Of a stretch of DNA of 64,000 nucleotides, positions 54,234-63,158 are shown in pieces. Numbering within the stretch: the first letter of the stretch is position 1; each line of letters begins with the position of its first letter. This DNA comes from Exiguobacterium alkaliphilum 12/1 (GTDB taxonomy: Bacteria > Bacillota > Bacilli > Exiguobacteriales > Exiguobacteriaceae). Position numbers and translations under genes: made by a program. Where the stretch lies: positions 62,001 to 126,000 of the forward strand of contig NZ_JJMW01000064.1 of assembly GCF_000714435.1 (NCBI RefSeq), written 5' to 3'. The notes under the pieces are model-generated. The model saw only the letters and a program-made list of their open reading frames with translations. It had not been told where the DNA came from and made no database searches.

Positions 54234-54333
54234 AAAAGGTAAATAATATTAGGAAATAGATTACAAACGTCTGCACGAACGTATACACTAGTGCTATAGA
54301 CGTTTTTTTATTTTTCAGAGGAGAGTGGGATAC

Positions 54334-55149
54334 GTGAAGAAAACTTGGTTGCTCGTCGCGGTCGCGGCATTGCTCATCGTCGTGGCAGCGTGTGGGAAAG
54401 AAGAAGAGAATGCGAGTGATGTGGACGGGAACACGTCGACACCACCTGCCTTGTTGACGCTTGAGACGGATGCGAATTACGATGCGGCCGCGAAGCAGTT
54501 GGTCGTCCGTGTGTCGATGACGAACCCGAACGACGTGCCGGTGAACGTGACGTTCAACTCGTCGCAACGTTTCCAATTGATGGTCATGAACGGGGAGACG
54601 ACGGTATTCGATTACGGTAGCGAGTACATGTTCACGGAATCGATCATTGAAGAGACGTGGGAAGCCGGCGAAACGAAAGTGTTCGACGAGACGTTCCCGC
54701 TCGACCTAGCGACAGGGGACTACACGGCCGACTTTGTCGGTCTCGGGCAAGTCGAAGGCGCTCCGGAAATGGCGGTGACCGACCAAACGCGGTTCACGGT
54801 CGAGGCGACTGAAGCCCCTGCTGAGGAGTCGAGTGAAGAAGCGACCGAAGAAGCGGCCGAAGAGTCGGGCACGGAGACGACCGAGGGTCCGCAAACGGAT
54901 GGTGATTTCCGTGACGTGACAATCAAACGTAACGGCACGTTGATCGAGGTCTCAGGGTTTACGGACGTCGAAGAGTTCGAGTGGAGCATTTCGGACGGAC
55001 ATATGGTGTACGCAGAAGGTGCGGCGCAAGCTTCGACAGGAGATTTCGTGTTCGGCGCCCTTTTAGATGAAGAGCCGACAGAAGGTCAATCGCTATTCCT
55101 TGAATTGCTTCCGATTGGCGGAGACGTCACAGCGTTCCGCATCCAATAG
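54334..55149 (+). CDS. Lipoprotein with BsuPI-type domain
   Basis: A 271-residue lipoprotein. The GTG start follows AGAGGAGA; the signal peptide ends in the lipobox VVAAC with cysteine near residue 20. Residues 40-150 form a BsuPI-like domain (LVVRVSMTNPNDVPVNVTFNS, then FQLMVMNGETTVFDYGS and WEAGETKVFDETFPLD), named after an intracellular proteinase inhibitor and frequent in secreted proteins. A Glu/Thr/Ser-rich linker (about 155-185) leads to a C-terminal beta domain (RDVTIKRNGTLIEVSGF, then LFLELLPIGGDVTAFRIQ) that looks like a Gmad2-type immunoglobulin-like fold. It is probably surface-exposed; function unknown. Confidence 0.85.
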   Translation: MKKTWLLVAVAALLIVVAACGKEEENASDVDGNTSTPPALLTLETDANYDAAAKQLVVRVSMTNPNDVPVNVTFNSSQRFQLMVMNGETTVFDYGSEYMFTESIIEETWEAGETKVFDETFPLDLATGDYTADFVGLGQVEGAPEMAVTDQTRFTVEATEAPAEESSEEATEEAAEESGTETTEGPQTDGDFRDVTIKRNGTLIEVSGFTDVEEFEWSISDGHMVYAEGAAQASTGDFVFGALLDEEPTEGQSLFLELLPIGGDVTAFRIQ

Positions 55150-55156
55150 CGAATCA

Positions 55157-55188
55157 TGAGACGGGAACCGAGGTTTCCGTCTTTTTGA
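55157..55188 (+). terminator. Terminator of the BsuPI lipoprotein gene
   Basis: AGACGGGAACC/GTTTCCGTCT around a short loop, followed by TTTTTG. Confidence 0.85.
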
Positions 55189-55271
55189 TATGGGAATGAA
55201 AGAAGTTGACGATAAGGTTTCATTGTCAGACAATGAGACAAACGAACTGATGATGAGGGAGGAAACCATTG

Positions 55272-56084
55272 ATGCAACAACATATTATCGAATCCACACA
55301 CGTAGTACCGAACATCGACCCGGCTGAGGAAGTGCGCCGACGAATCGACTTTTTAAAGGCTTACGTCAGACGGGCCGGAGCGAAAGGCCTCGTGCTCGGC
55401 ATCTCGGGAGGCCAAGATTCGACGCTTGCCGGAAAACTTTGTCAGCTCGCGATGGAAGAACTACGTCAGGACGGCGGCGATTATACGTTCTATGCGGTAC
55501 GTCTCCCATATGGCGAGCAACATGACGAAGACGATGCGCAACGGGCCATCGAGTTCATCCGTCCGGACAATGTGTTCACGGTCAATATCAAACCGGCCGT
55601 CGACGCCTCGGTCGCCTCGTTCCAACAGGCGACCGGATTTGAACTCGGTGATTTCCATAAAGGGAACACGAAAGCGCGCGAACGGATGAAAGTTCAATAC
55701 GACATCGCGGCGACGTTCGGGGCGCTCGTCGTCGGTACCGACCATGCGGCCGAGTACGTGACGGGCTTTTATACGAAACATGGCGACGGCGCCTGTGATT
55801 TGACACCGCTCACGGGGCTGAACAAACGGCAAGGCAAAGCGCTGTTGCACGAGCTCGAGGCACACGAGAGCTTGATTTACAAAGTGCCGACAGCCGACCT
55901 AGAAGACGACAAACCGGGTCTCCCGGACGAAGTCGCACTCGGCATGACCTATGATGAACTCGACGACTATCTCGAAGGGAAAGACGTCGATGCGGCCATC
56001 AAAGAGCGGATCGAGACGATTTTCAAGCGGGCACGTCACAAGCACCATATGCCGGCCTCGCTCTATGACGAGTGGTGGCAGTGA
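55272..56084 (+). CDS. nadE: NH3-dependent NAD+ synthetase
   Basis: Converts deamido-NAD to NAD+ using ammonia and ATP, the last step of NAD synthesis. The 270-residue enzyme has the PP-loop ISGGQDSTLAGKL near residue 44, TDHAAEYVTGFYTKHGDGACD, LTPLTGLNKRQGKALLHEL and the C-terminal RHKHHMPASLYDEWW. There is no glutaminase domain. The ATG at 55272 has GAGGGAGG 9 bases upstream. It is a single gene closed by a strong terminator. Confidence 0.97.
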   Translation: MQQHIIESTHVVPNIDPAEEVRRRIDFLKAYVRRAGAKGLVLGISGGQDSTLAGKLCQLAMEELRQDGGDYTFYAVRLPYGEQHDEDDAQRAIEFIRPDNVFTVNIKPAVDASVASFQQATGFELGDFHKGNTKARERMKVQYDIAATFGALVVGTDHAAEYVTGFYTKHGDGACDLTPLTGLNKRQGKALLHELEAHESLIYKVPTADLEDDKPGLPDEVALGMTYDELDDYLEGKDVDAAIKERIETIFKRARHKHHMPASLYDEWWQ

Positions 56085-56087
56085 TTG

Positions 56088-56126
56088 AAAAGAAGCGTCG
56101 GCCCCACAGGGCCAACGCTTCTTTTC
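56088..56126. terminator. Bidirectional terminator nadE / bdbC
   Basis: AAAAGAAGCGT-c-GGCCC pairs with GGCC-a-ACGCTTCTTTT between convergent genes. Confidence 0.92.
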
Positions 56127-56131
56127 CTGAA

Positions 56132-56518
56132 TTATCGCTTACGAAACGGGACGAACTGAATGAGCAAGATGAGTGTGAAGGCGATTAGGCTCATGAGCGG
56201 AATCGTGACGAATCCGAAATAGTTGACCCAGCGAATGAGGCAATCATTGCTGCAAAACGCATCTCCGTTCGGGATACGCTCGAGGATGACATGATAGAGG
56301 GCGATGGCCCATCCCGTTCCCGCCATGAGGCCGACGAACAATCGGTTGACGGAACGGTTCGTGAACATGATGGTCATATAATAAATCGCGAGCGGATACA
56401 TAAATATGCGTTGGAACCAACATAACTTGCACGGCAAGTAAAGCATGACTTCAGAAAAGTAAAGACTGCCGAGCGTCGCAATCGTGGCGACGATAAAGGC
56501 AAAATGGTGACGTTGCAT
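56132..56518 (-). CDS. bdbC: Thiol-disulfide oxidoreductase BdbC (DsbB family)
   Basis: A 128-residue membrane protein with four helices (about 8-26, 38-55, 64-82 and 103-124). It has the two DsbB cysteine pairs, C-K-L-C in YLPCKLCWFQR near residue 32 and C-S-N-D-C near 90. It would pass electrons from a BdbD-type thiol oxidase to quinone, forming disulfides in exported proteins. The ATG at 56518 is 7 bases from AGGAGG; another ATG just upstream is only 4 away. No bdbD gene is nearby. Confidence 0.92.
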   Translation of the reverse strand: MQRHHFAFIVATIATLGSLYFSEVMLYLPCKLCWFQRIFMYPLAIYYMTIMFTNRSVNRLFVGLMAGTGWAIALYHVILERIPNGDAFCSNDCLIRWVNYFGFVTIPLMSLIAFTLILLIQFVPFRKR

Positions 56519-56627
56519 CATTGTTCCTCCTGACAACTCAAAAAATTGATTAAACATGATATGATACAGTGAAGCAATAACGTATCCAGTATACAGGTTT
56601 CGAAACGATAGAGAAATAGGTGACGTC

Positions 56628-57506
56628 ATGCAAGTATCAGAAGTGGAAGTGTTAATCGTCCTCGCCGAGGAATTGAATATGCGTAAAGCCGCAGAACGAC
56701 TTTTCGTGTCGCAACCGGCGCTCAGTCAACGGCTCGTCACGATCGAGCATCAGTGGGGAAAGAAAATTTTTGTCCGCTCGACCCGCGGACTCGCCCTCAC
56801 CCCGGACGGTGAGAAGATTATCGACTTTGCCAAAAAGATGTATAGCGAAGAGCAGGAGCTTCGCGGAGAGTTGACGGCGAAGCAAGGTGAGGTGTATGGT
56901 ACGTTAAAGATTGCCGTCGCCTCGATTATGGGGCAGTATTGGTTGCCGCGCGTCTTGAAGCGTTTCGTTGAGCGCTATCCATCGGTCCGTGTCAAGTTGG
57001 TGACCGGTTGGTCGAGCGAGATGATGCGCTATATGTTAGAAGAAAATTTTCATATCGGCATCATCCGTGGCAATCCGGATTGGCGAGGCGAGAAGATGCG
57101 TTTGTTCTCGGATTCGCTCCACCTCGTCGATTTGAAGATGACGGATTTAAAACAGTTGAAGAATAACGAGCGTTCGTTCATCCAGTTCAAGAGCGACTCG
57201 ACGTATTATCAAGAGATACTCGAATGGTGGCAAGAACGGTTCTCGAGCCCGCCGATGACGACGCTCGTCGTCGACCAAATCGAGACGTGTAAACAGATGG
57301 CGCTCCATGGGATTGGCTTTGCGATTTTGCCCGAGTCGACGATTCGGGATGTCGAGTCGATTCATAAGATCCCGCTCACGTCGTCGAACGGGACACCGCT
57401 CGTGCGGGACACGTGGATGCTGTCGACCGAGTCGATGCTTGAATTGGCACAAGTGCGGGCGTTTTGGGAAGTTGTTGAAGAAATGACGAAGGAGAGTGTG
57501 GAATGA
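56628..57506 (+). CDS. ccpC: LysR-family regulator CcpC
   Basis: A 292-residue LysR-type regulator. The N-terminal helix-turn-helix is MRKAAERLFVSQPALSQRLVTIE at residues 18-40, and the effector domain begins LKIAVASIMGQYWLPRVLK. Segments such as GWSSEMMRYM, IGIIRGNPDWRGEKMR, FIQFKSDSTYYQEI and DQIETCKQMALHGIG closely follow B. subtilis CcpC, the citrate-responsive repressor of aconitase and citrate synthase. It overlaps dapL by 4 bases, which joins TCA control to lysine/diaminopimelate synthesis in one transcript. Confidence 0.9.
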   Translation: MQVSEVEVLIVLAEELNMRKAAERLFVSQPALSQRLVTIEHQWGKKIFVRSTRGLALTPDGEKIIDFAKKMYSEEQELRGELTAKQGEVYGTLKIAVASIMGQYWLPRVLKRFVERYPSVRVKLVTGWSSEMMRYMLEENFHIGIIRGNPDWRGEKMRLFSDSLHLVDLKMTDLKQLKNNERSFIQFKSDSTYYQEILEWWQERFSSPPMTTLVVDQIETCKQMALHGIGFAILPESTIRDVESIHKIPLTSSNGTPLVRDTWMLSTESMLELAQVRAFWEVVEEMTKESVE

Positions 57507-58624
57507 GTTGGGCGATTGAAGCAAGAAGGCAGTTACATTTGATTCCAGAACGAGGGTATGAAGAGTTCAAGACGCAAGCGACGCTCGAGCAGTTGATTCG
57601 CTCGCTCGAGTCGCCGCGGGTGCACATCTCGCATTGGCGCACCGGCCTGTTCGTCCGTGTCGACGGACTTGTCGGCGACAAGACGATCGGTTATCGGGCC
57701 GATATGGACGGTCTGCCAATCACGGAAGAGACCGGTCTCGAGTTCGCCTCGCTCCATGAAGGGATGATGCATGCGTGTGGCCATGACGTGCACATGGCGA
57801 TCGCGCTCGGTCTCATTAAACGCTCGGTCGAGGAACCGCTCGACCATAACCTCGTCATCTTCTTCCAACCGGCCGAGGAAGGGCCGGGCGGTGCCGAGCC
57901 GATGGCGATGTCAGAGCTGTTTTATCATTTCCGCCCTGATGCGATGTTTGGACTTCACGTCGCTCCGGAGTACCCGGTCGGCATGGTCGCTTCGCGTCCA
58001 GGCGTGTTGTTTGCGAGCGCACGTGAGCTTCACATGACGATTCACGGAAAAGGCGGGCACGGGGCGTTCCCGCATGCCGGCATCGACGCGGTCATCGTGC
58101 AAGCGGCGCTCATCATGCAATTACAGACGGTCGTCTCGCGCAACATCGACCCGATGGGCAGTGCCGTCGTCAGCATCGGTAAAGTCGTGGCCGGTACGAA
58201 AGAGAATATTATCGCCGACACAGCGAAACTCGATGGGACGATTCGGGCGCTGTCGGACAAAGAGATGGTCGTCCTCGAACGACGTATCCGTCAAATCATC
58301 GCCGGTGTCGAGATGACGTATAACGTTCACATCGACCTCGAGTTCGGCAACCGGTATCACGAGGTCGTCAACGACGAGCGTTACTTGTATCAGTTCGAAG
58401 AGGCGGTCGAGGAGATTGGCTATTCGTACAAGACGTGCGTGCCGGCCATGACGGGAGAAGATTTCGGGTACATGCTCAAACAAGTTCCCGGGTTTATGGT
58501 ATGGCTCGGTGTGAACGACATGGGGTCCGGGTTGCATCAATCGACGCTCAACCCAGATGAGCGGGCCATCGATGTCGCCATCGACTTGTTCGACCACTAT
58601 TTCCGGACGGTCACGATTTTATAA
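57503..58624 (+). CDS. dapL: N-acetyldiaminopimelate deacetylase
   Basis: Removes acetyl from N-acetyl-LL-diaminopimelate in the acetyl branch of lysine and peptidoglycan precursor synthesis. The 373-residue M20 metallopeptidase has HACGHDVHMAI (metal histidine and aspartate), FQPAEEGPGGAEPM with the catalytic glutamate, the dimerisation-domain GKGGHGAFPHAG, and AMTGEDFGYMLK near the C-terminus. It matches B. subtilis YkuR in length and in these segments. The usual upstream partner dapH is absent; ccpC takes its place. Confidence 0.92.
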   Translation: MSWAIEARRQLHLIPERGYEEFKTQATLEQLIRSLESPRVHISHWRTGLFVRVDGLVGDKTIGYRADMDGLPITEETGLEFASLHEGMMHACGHDVHMAIALGLIKRSVEEPLDHNLVIFFQPAEEGPGGAEPMAMSELFYHFRPDAMFGLHVAPEYPVGMVASRPGVLFASARELHMTIHGKGGHGAFPHAGIDAVIVQAALIMQLQTVVSRNIDPMGSAVVSIGKVVAGTKENIIADTAKLDGTIRALSDKEMVVLERRIRQIIAGVEMTYNVHIDLEFGNRYHEVVNDERYLYQFEEAVEEIGYSYKTCVPAMTGEDFGYMLKQVPGFMVWLGVNDMGSGLHQSTLNPDERAIDVAIDLFDHYFRTVTIL

Positions 58625-58651
58625 TCGCCTTGAACCCCATTCATATATCGA

Positions 58652-58695
58652 GAAAGACGAACCATTTCGCTAAGACGATCGGTTCGTCTTTTTTG
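58652..58695 (+). terminator. Terminator of ccpC-dapL
   Basis: AAAGACGAACC/GGTTCGTCTTT around a 17-base loop, then TTTTTG. Confidence 0.88.
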
Positions 58696-58776
58696 TTGGA
58701 AATGTGTGAAATCATGCTTTCGATATGCAGAAAGCGGGAATTCATTATGATTGTAAAGCGACGATTTTGTTAAGAT

Positions 58777-58809
58777 TGCTCAAATGTGAACATTTTGCGA
58801 ACTTGAGCA
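58777..58809. promoter_or_regulatory. Nested palindrome upstream of cydAB, putative operator
   Basis: Perfect outer arms TGCTCAA and TTGAGCA (19 bases apart) enclose an inner perfect palindrome AAATGT-GA-ACATTT (58782-58795). It lies just upstream of the likely -35. It does not match the Rex or Fnr consensus. The 306-base gap before cydA holds the dapL terminator, this element and the promoter. Confidence 0.55.
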
Positions 58810-58817
58810 TTGAGACA

Positions 58818-58845
58818 TTACAGCGCCATATAAAATCTTTATGAT
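58818..58845 (+). promoter_or_regulatory. Putative cydAB promoter
   Basis: TTACAG, 16 bases, TATGAT, leaving a leader of about 80 bases. TATAAA at 58830 is an alternative -10 without a fitting -35. Confidence 0.5.
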
Positions 58846-58930
58846 AAGGTTATCCAATGGAAATCATCATTGATTTGGCGTTTCAGGCAACGGTTTGAAG
58901 CGATAGAGAGAGATAGGAGGGTATCAATAG

Positions 58931-60319
58931 ATGTTTCAAGATCCTGTCCTGATGAGTCGAGCGTTAACGGCACTCACGCTGGGCTTCCACGTGATTTTTG
59001 CCACACTCGGCGTCGGGGTTCCACTTTTAATTTTATTGGCTGAATTTTTAGGGATTAAAAAGAAAGATCCAAAATACACACTCATGGCCCGACGGTGGTC
59101 ACGAGGGTATGTCGTGACCGTAGCGGTCGGTGTTGTCACAGGGACGGCCATCGGGCTGCAATTATCCCTATTGTGGCCGAACTTGATGCGCGTGGCCGGT
59201 CAGACGATTGCGCTCCCGCTATTCATGGAGACGTTCGCGTTCTTCTTTGAAGCCATCTTCCTCGGTATTTATTTGTACACGTGGGACCGCTTTAAAAACC
59301 CATGGCATCATATGCTCGTCGGGATTCCCGTCGCGGTCGGGGCATTGTTCTCCGGTTTCTTCATTACAACGGTGAACAGTTTCATGAACCAACCGGTCGG
59401 GTTTGATATCATCGACGGACGACTTGCGAACGTGAGTCCGATTGAGGCGATGTTCAGTCCGGCCATGCCGACGAAGATGTCGCACGTGCTCACGTCGGCC
59501 ATTTTGACGTCTGCGTTCATTTTGGCGGCAATCGCTGCGGTGCAACTTCTCCGTAGCCATCGCAACCAGCTCGACCAAGCGACGATCGCCTACCATAAGC
59601 GCGGGCTTCGCTTGACGATGACGGTCGCGTTGATCTTCGCGATTGCGACAGCGCTCGTCGGTGACTTCTCTGGTAAATATTTGGCGAAGTATCAGCCGGA
59701 CAAATTGGCGGCTGCGGAATGGCACTTTGAGACGTCGTCTGAGGCCGAGCTCATTTTAGGGGGCTGGCTCGAAGATGACGGACAAGGTGGATACGAAGTG
59801 CGCGGGGCCATCAAGATTCCGTATGCGCTCTCGATTTTAGCCGGTGGTGTCCCGGACTATGAAGTGACGGGATTGAACGAGTTCGCGCAAGAGGACCAAC
59901 CGCCGCTCTTTGTTCACTATCTGTTCGATGCGATGGTCGGGATTGGGATGCTCTTGGCACTCATTTCGTTCCTGTTCGTGCTCGGACGGTATATTAAACG
60001 CTTGAATCAATTCAGTAAACCGATGCTCATCGCCATCGCAGCCGGTGGTCCGCTCGCGATGATGGCCATCGAATTTGGTTGGTTCTTCGCCGAATTCGGT
60101 CGTCAGCCTTGGGCGCTGTATGAACTTATGCGCACGAGTGAAGCGGCGACGACGTCGGCGAACGTTGGTTGGATGCTTGTCGCTTTCGCGATCCTCTATG
60201 CGGTTCTTGGCGTGGTCACGGTGCTCGTCTTGACGCGTCTGTTCAAGGACAACCCAGTTGGGAAAGAACTAAAACAATCGGAACATCGCGGTGAAGCGAT
60301 GTTTGCCGATGAAGTGTGA
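58931..60319 (+). CDS. cydA: Cytochrome bd oxidase subunit I
   Basis: CydA binds all three hemes of the quinol oxidase that reduces oxygen at low tension. The 462-residue product has the N-terminal heme-ligand histidine in TLGFHVIFATLGVG near residue 20 and nine membrane helices. The GRQPW motif is in EFGRQPWALYELMRT near 398, and the Q-loop is short (about residues 250-330), as in Bacillus-type bd oxidases. It overlaps nothing but lies 14 bases before cydB. The start has GATAGGAGGGTATCAATAG upstream. Confidence 0.97.
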   Translation: MFQDPVLMSRALTALTLGFHVIFATLGVGVPLLILLAEFLGIKKKDPKYTLMARRWSRGYVVTVAVGVVTGTAIGLQLSLLWPNLMRVAGQTIALPLFMETFAFFFEAIFLGIYLYTWDRFKNPWHHMLVGIPVAVGALFSGFFITTVNSFMNQPVGFDIIDGRLANVSPIEAMFSPAMPTKMSHVLTSAILTSAFILAAIAAVQLLRSHRNQLDQATIAYHKRGLRLTMTVALIFAIATALVGDFSGKYLAKYQPDKLAAAEWHFETSSEAELILGGWLEDDGQGGYEVRGAIKIPYALSILAGGVPDYEVTGLNEFAQEDQPPLFVHYLFDAMVGIGMLLALISFLFVLGRYIKRLNQFSKPMLIAIAAGGPLAMMAIEFGWFFAEFGRQPWALYELMRTSEAATTSANVGWMLVAFAILYAVLGVVTVLVLTRLFKDNPVGKELKQSEHRGEAMFADEV

Positions 60320-60333
60320 TCGGAGGGTATGAC

Positions 60334-61365
60334 ATGGAGATTCAAGAATTAGGGATTGCCGTCTTATGGACGTTCTTGTACGGTTATCTCATTGTCGCAT
60401 CGATTGATTTCGGTGCTGGCTTCTTCGCTTTCTATAGCAAGTACACGAAGCGAGACCATATGGTCAACCGTCTGATTGCACGGTATTTATCGCCGACGTG
60501 GGAAGTGACGAACGTGTTTTTTGTCTTCTTCTTCGTCGGGATCGTCGGGTTCTTCCCGGATACGGCCTACTACTACGGGACGGCACTCCTCATCCCGGCC
60601 TCGGTCGTGTTGATTCTTTTGGCGATTCGCGGTAGCTTTTACGCGTTCGCGAACTACGGTTCAAAAGAGAGCACGCTCTATATGTTCTTGTATGGGGCGA
60701 CCGGTTTGTTGATTCCGGCCTCGATGTCGACTGTCCTCACAGTCAGTCAAGGCGGGTTCATCAACGAGACGGAGGCTGGCGTCTTTTTCGACGGCATGAA
60801 GTTGTTCACGAACTTCTACTCGTGGACGGTCGTCACGCTCGCCATCGTCTCGGTGCTCTACATCAGTGCGATGTTCCTCTTGTTCTATGCGGATAAAGCC
60901 GGGGACAAGACAGCGATGGGGCTCGTCCGGAAATGGGCGCTGTTCTGGAGTGTTCCGACCATCATCGCCTCGGGCCTTGTCTTCTTTGGTCTCAAGTCAC
61001 AAGCGGCTTGGCACTATGAGCGGATTTTGGCGGGCAACTGGTGGTGGTTCGCGGTAAGTTTCATCTTCTTCGTCGCAGCGGTCGCGCTCGTCTATTTGAA
61101 GCGGAACTACGGAATCGCGTTCCTCATGGTCATGGGTCAGTTCTTCATGGCCTGGTTCGGCTACGGATATACGCATTTGCCGTATATCTTGTATCCGTAT
61201 ATTGATATCAACGGAAGCGTCGTCAACGAGTCGATGGCCATCGCGCTCGTCGTCGTCTTCATTCTAGGTTTGTTACTCCTCGTTCCGGCACTATATTTGT
61301 TGCTTCGACTGTTCTTGTTCGACAACGATTACGTGCGTGGCAAACGTTCGAGCGGCAAAGCGTAA
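60334..61365 (+). CDS. cydB: Cytochrome bd oxidase subunit II
   Basis: CydB is the heme-free partner of CydA, 343 residues with eight to nine membrane helices. The family start LGIAVLWTFLYGYLIVASID, then FGAGFFAFY, is clear, and YLSPTWEVTNVFFVFFFVGIVGFFP follows. The ATG at 60334 is 6 bases after CGGAGGG; a GTG 18 bases earlier overlaps cydA and is less likely. The cydCD transporter genes needed for assembly are not in the window. Confidence 0.96.
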   Translation: MEIQELGIAVLWTFLYGYLIVASIDFGAGFFAFYSKYTKRDHMVNRLIARYLSPTWEVTNVFFVFFFVGIVGFFPDTAYYYGTALLIPASVVLILLAIRGSFYAFANYGSKESTLYMFLYGATGLLIPASMSTVLTVSQGGFINETEAGVFFDGMKLFTNFYSWTVVTLAIVSVLYISAMFLLFYADKAGDKTAMGLVRKWALFWSVPTIIASGLVFFGLKSQAAWHYERILAGNWWWFAVSFIFFVAAVALVYLKRNYGIAFLMVMGQFFMAWFGYGYTHLPYILYPYIDINGSVVNESMAIALVVVFILGLLLLVPALYLLLRLFLFDNDYVRGKRSSGKA

Positions 61366-61391
61366 GACCGGGTCTTCCCGGTCTTTTTTTA
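61364..61391 (+). terminator. Terminator of cydAB
   Basis: AAGACCGGG/CCCGGTCTT with a 4-base loop and T7; the cydB stop codon is in the stem. Confidence 0.93.
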
Positions 61392-61472
61392 TATAGTTTT
61401 TTTTTAGTGAATCGGTTACACTGAACGAAGAATCGAGAACAGAATGCGCGGTTGGAAAGGGATGTATGAATC

Positions 61473-62135
61473 ATGACAGGTGAATTTGCAGTCATCGGGT
61501 TAGGACGTTTTGGCGGGTCGATCGTTCGTGAGTTGTCGGCGAACGGATACGATGTCCTCGCCATCGATGCGGACGAAGAACGCGTCAACGAATTTATGGG
61601 ATTGGCCACGCACGCGGTCATCGCCGATACGACAGACGAGAACGTATTGAAGAGTCTCGGAATTCGTAACTTCGAGCATGTCATCGTGGCGATTGGGGAG
61701 AATATCCAAGCGTCGATTTTGACGACGCTCATCTTGAAAGAGCTCGGCGTTCAAATCATCACGGTAAAAGCGACGAACGACTACCATGAGAAAGTGTTGC
61801 GCCGCATCGGGGCCGACAATATCGTCCATCCGGAACGTGACATGGGCGTCCGAATCGCCAATGGGTTGATGAGCCAAAGCATTTTGGATTATTTGGAGCT
61901 CTCGAACGAACATTCGATCGTGGAGATCAAGGCCGGCGAGAAGCTGTCGAACAAGTCGCTCATCGACTTGGACCTCCGCGCCAAATACGGCGTCAACATC
62001 GTGGCGATTCGCCGTGACGACGACGTCCTCATCTCGCCGCAAGCAGACGAGATGATTTTGCCGGAAGACATTCTAATCATCATCGGAAAAGATACCGACC
62101 TCGACCGACTCGAACGTACACTTCGGTCCAGATAA
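61473..62135 (+). CDS. ktrC: Potassium uptake regulator KtrC (TrkA-N/C)
   Basis: The cytosolic RCK subunit that gates a Ktr-type potassium channel. The 220-residue product has the Rossmann RCK-N domain with GLGRFGGSIVREL at residues 9-21 and the acidic AIDADEERV that binds ADP or ATP. The RCK-C domain (about 140-218, SLIDLDLRAKYGVNIVAIRRD) binds c-di-AMP in known homologues. No membrane subunit gene is nearby. In B. subtilis ktrC (ykqB) also lies beside rnjA, supporting the name over ktrA. Confidence 0.92.
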   Translation: MTGEFAVIGLGRFGGSIVRELSANGYDVLAIDADEERVNEFMGLATHAVIADTTDENVLKSLGIRNFEHVIVAIGENIQASILTTLILKELGVQIITVKATNDYHEKVLRRIGADNIVHPERDMGVRIANGLMSQSILDYLELSNEHSIVEIKAGEKLSNKSLIDLDLRAKYGVNIVAIRRDDDVLISPQADEMILPEDILIIIGKDTDLDRLERTLRSR

Positions 62136-62162
62136 AAACGAGAGGCGCGCGCCTCTCGTTTT
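62135..62162. terminator. Bidirectional terminator ktrC / HAD gene
   Basis: AAAACGAGAGGCGC/GCGCCTCTCGTTTT, a perfect palindrome between convergent genes. Confidence 0.9.
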
Positions 62163-62165
62163 GTG

Positions 62166-62942
62166 TTAAATCAAATTCATTTTCTTCAAGCCGTATTCAA
62201 TCCCGTCGTCGAGGATGGACTTCGTCACGTAATCGGCCGCCTCTTTCGCCTCGACGCGTCCGTTGCCCATCGCGATGCCAGTTCCGACGTATTGGAGCAT
62301 CGCTAAATCGTTCAGCGCATCACCGAACGCATACGTGTTCTCGAGCCGGTAGCCGTTCGCTTCGATGAAGTGACGAATGCCGTCGGCCTTGCTCGCCCCG
62401 CGATTGATGACGTCCATCGCGTGCGGGTGCCAGCGGATGAAGTCGAACTCTTCGTAGGCGTTCACGTAATGGTGCTCATCTTCGGGTGTGCAGTATAGGA
62501 GCGTCTGGTAGACGTCTTGTTCTTTATGGAAGTTCGGCGCAAACGAAGGAATCGGCATGTCGAGCTCGCCGAGTGATTGCTCGACGATGGTATCGTTTCG
62601 CCGGGTCGCCCCGCCTCGATGCTGACCGAGATAGACGAGCGTATGATCATTTGAATCGGCATGACTGGTCAAACGCGTCAACGCGCTCGTCGGCAACGTG
62701 TTCCGATAGACGACTTCTCCGTCATGCACGACGATTTGCCCGTTGTAGCAGACGAAGCTATTGATTCCGACTTGCTCGGGAATGTTCGATAACATCGCCG
62801 GTCCACGGCCTGTCGCGATGAACGTCTCGACACCGTTCACCTGTAACTGTTTGATTGCGCGGATGGTCGAGGGCGGGATGTACGTCCCGTCGTGAAGAAG
62901 GGTCCCGTCAATGTCGAAAAAGACAACTTTCTGATCTTCCAT
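62166..62942 (-). CDS. Cof-type HAD-IIB phosphatase (YkrA-like)
   Basis: A 258-residue HAD phosphatase. Motif I is VFFDIDGTLL near residue 8 with the nucleophile aspartate, motif II is FIATGRGP, the lysine is in RGASKADGIRHFIE, and motif IV is AFGDALNDLAMLQYVGTGIAMGN. The C2B cap lies between. Such enzymes dephosphorylate sugar phosphates or nucleotides; the substrate is unknown. The second ATG is chosen because GGTG lies 7 bases upstream. B. subtilis ykrA lies in the same rnjA neighbourhood. Confidence 0.92.
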   Translation of the reverse strand: MEDQKVVFFDIDGTLLHDGTYIPPSTIRAIKQLQVNGVETFIATGRGPAMLSNIPEQVGINSFVCYNGQIVVHDGEVVYRNTLPTSALTRLTSHADSNDHTLVYLGQHRGGATRRNDTIVEQSLGELDMPIPSFAPNFHKEQDVYQTLLYCTPEDEHHYVNAYEEFDFIRWHPHAMDVINRGASKADGIRHFIEANGYRLENTYAFGDALNDLAMLQYVGTGIAMGNGRVEAKEAADYVTKSILDDGIEYGLKKMNLI

Positions 62943-63043
62943 GTTCATTCACCATGCTTTCTCTGTCTGATAATGGTCTTGCTATACTCAAAAGCATAAC
63001 ATGAAATCGCGAAACAACCCTCAATCTGACGTCATTAGTGAAA

Positions 63044-63067
63044 TATTGACACAATATGAGCTATAAT
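63044..63067 (+). promoter_or_regulatory. Putative rnjA promoter
   Basis: A perfect TATAAT at 63062-63067, about 95 bases upstream of the gene. GTGAAA lies 18 bases before it, while a consensus TTGACA at 63049-63056 is too close to pair with it. The rpoY gene that precedes rnjA in B. subtilis is not present here. Confidence 0.5.
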
Positions 63068-63158
63068 GAAGAAAGAATCTTACGGAACGTAACCATACTG
63101 CGAGAATCACTTATGTTTCACATAGATGAAATCAACTATTTTAGTAAGGAGAGATTAA

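Noticed and set aside
55125..55796. Other antisense and overlapping frames in the nadE region
   Set aside because: They lie wholly over nadE and carry no start signal or domain.
58708..58725. Rex-like half site GTGTGAAATCATG near the dapL terminator
   Set aside because: Only one arm is present, and it is more than 100 bases from the likely cydAB promoter.
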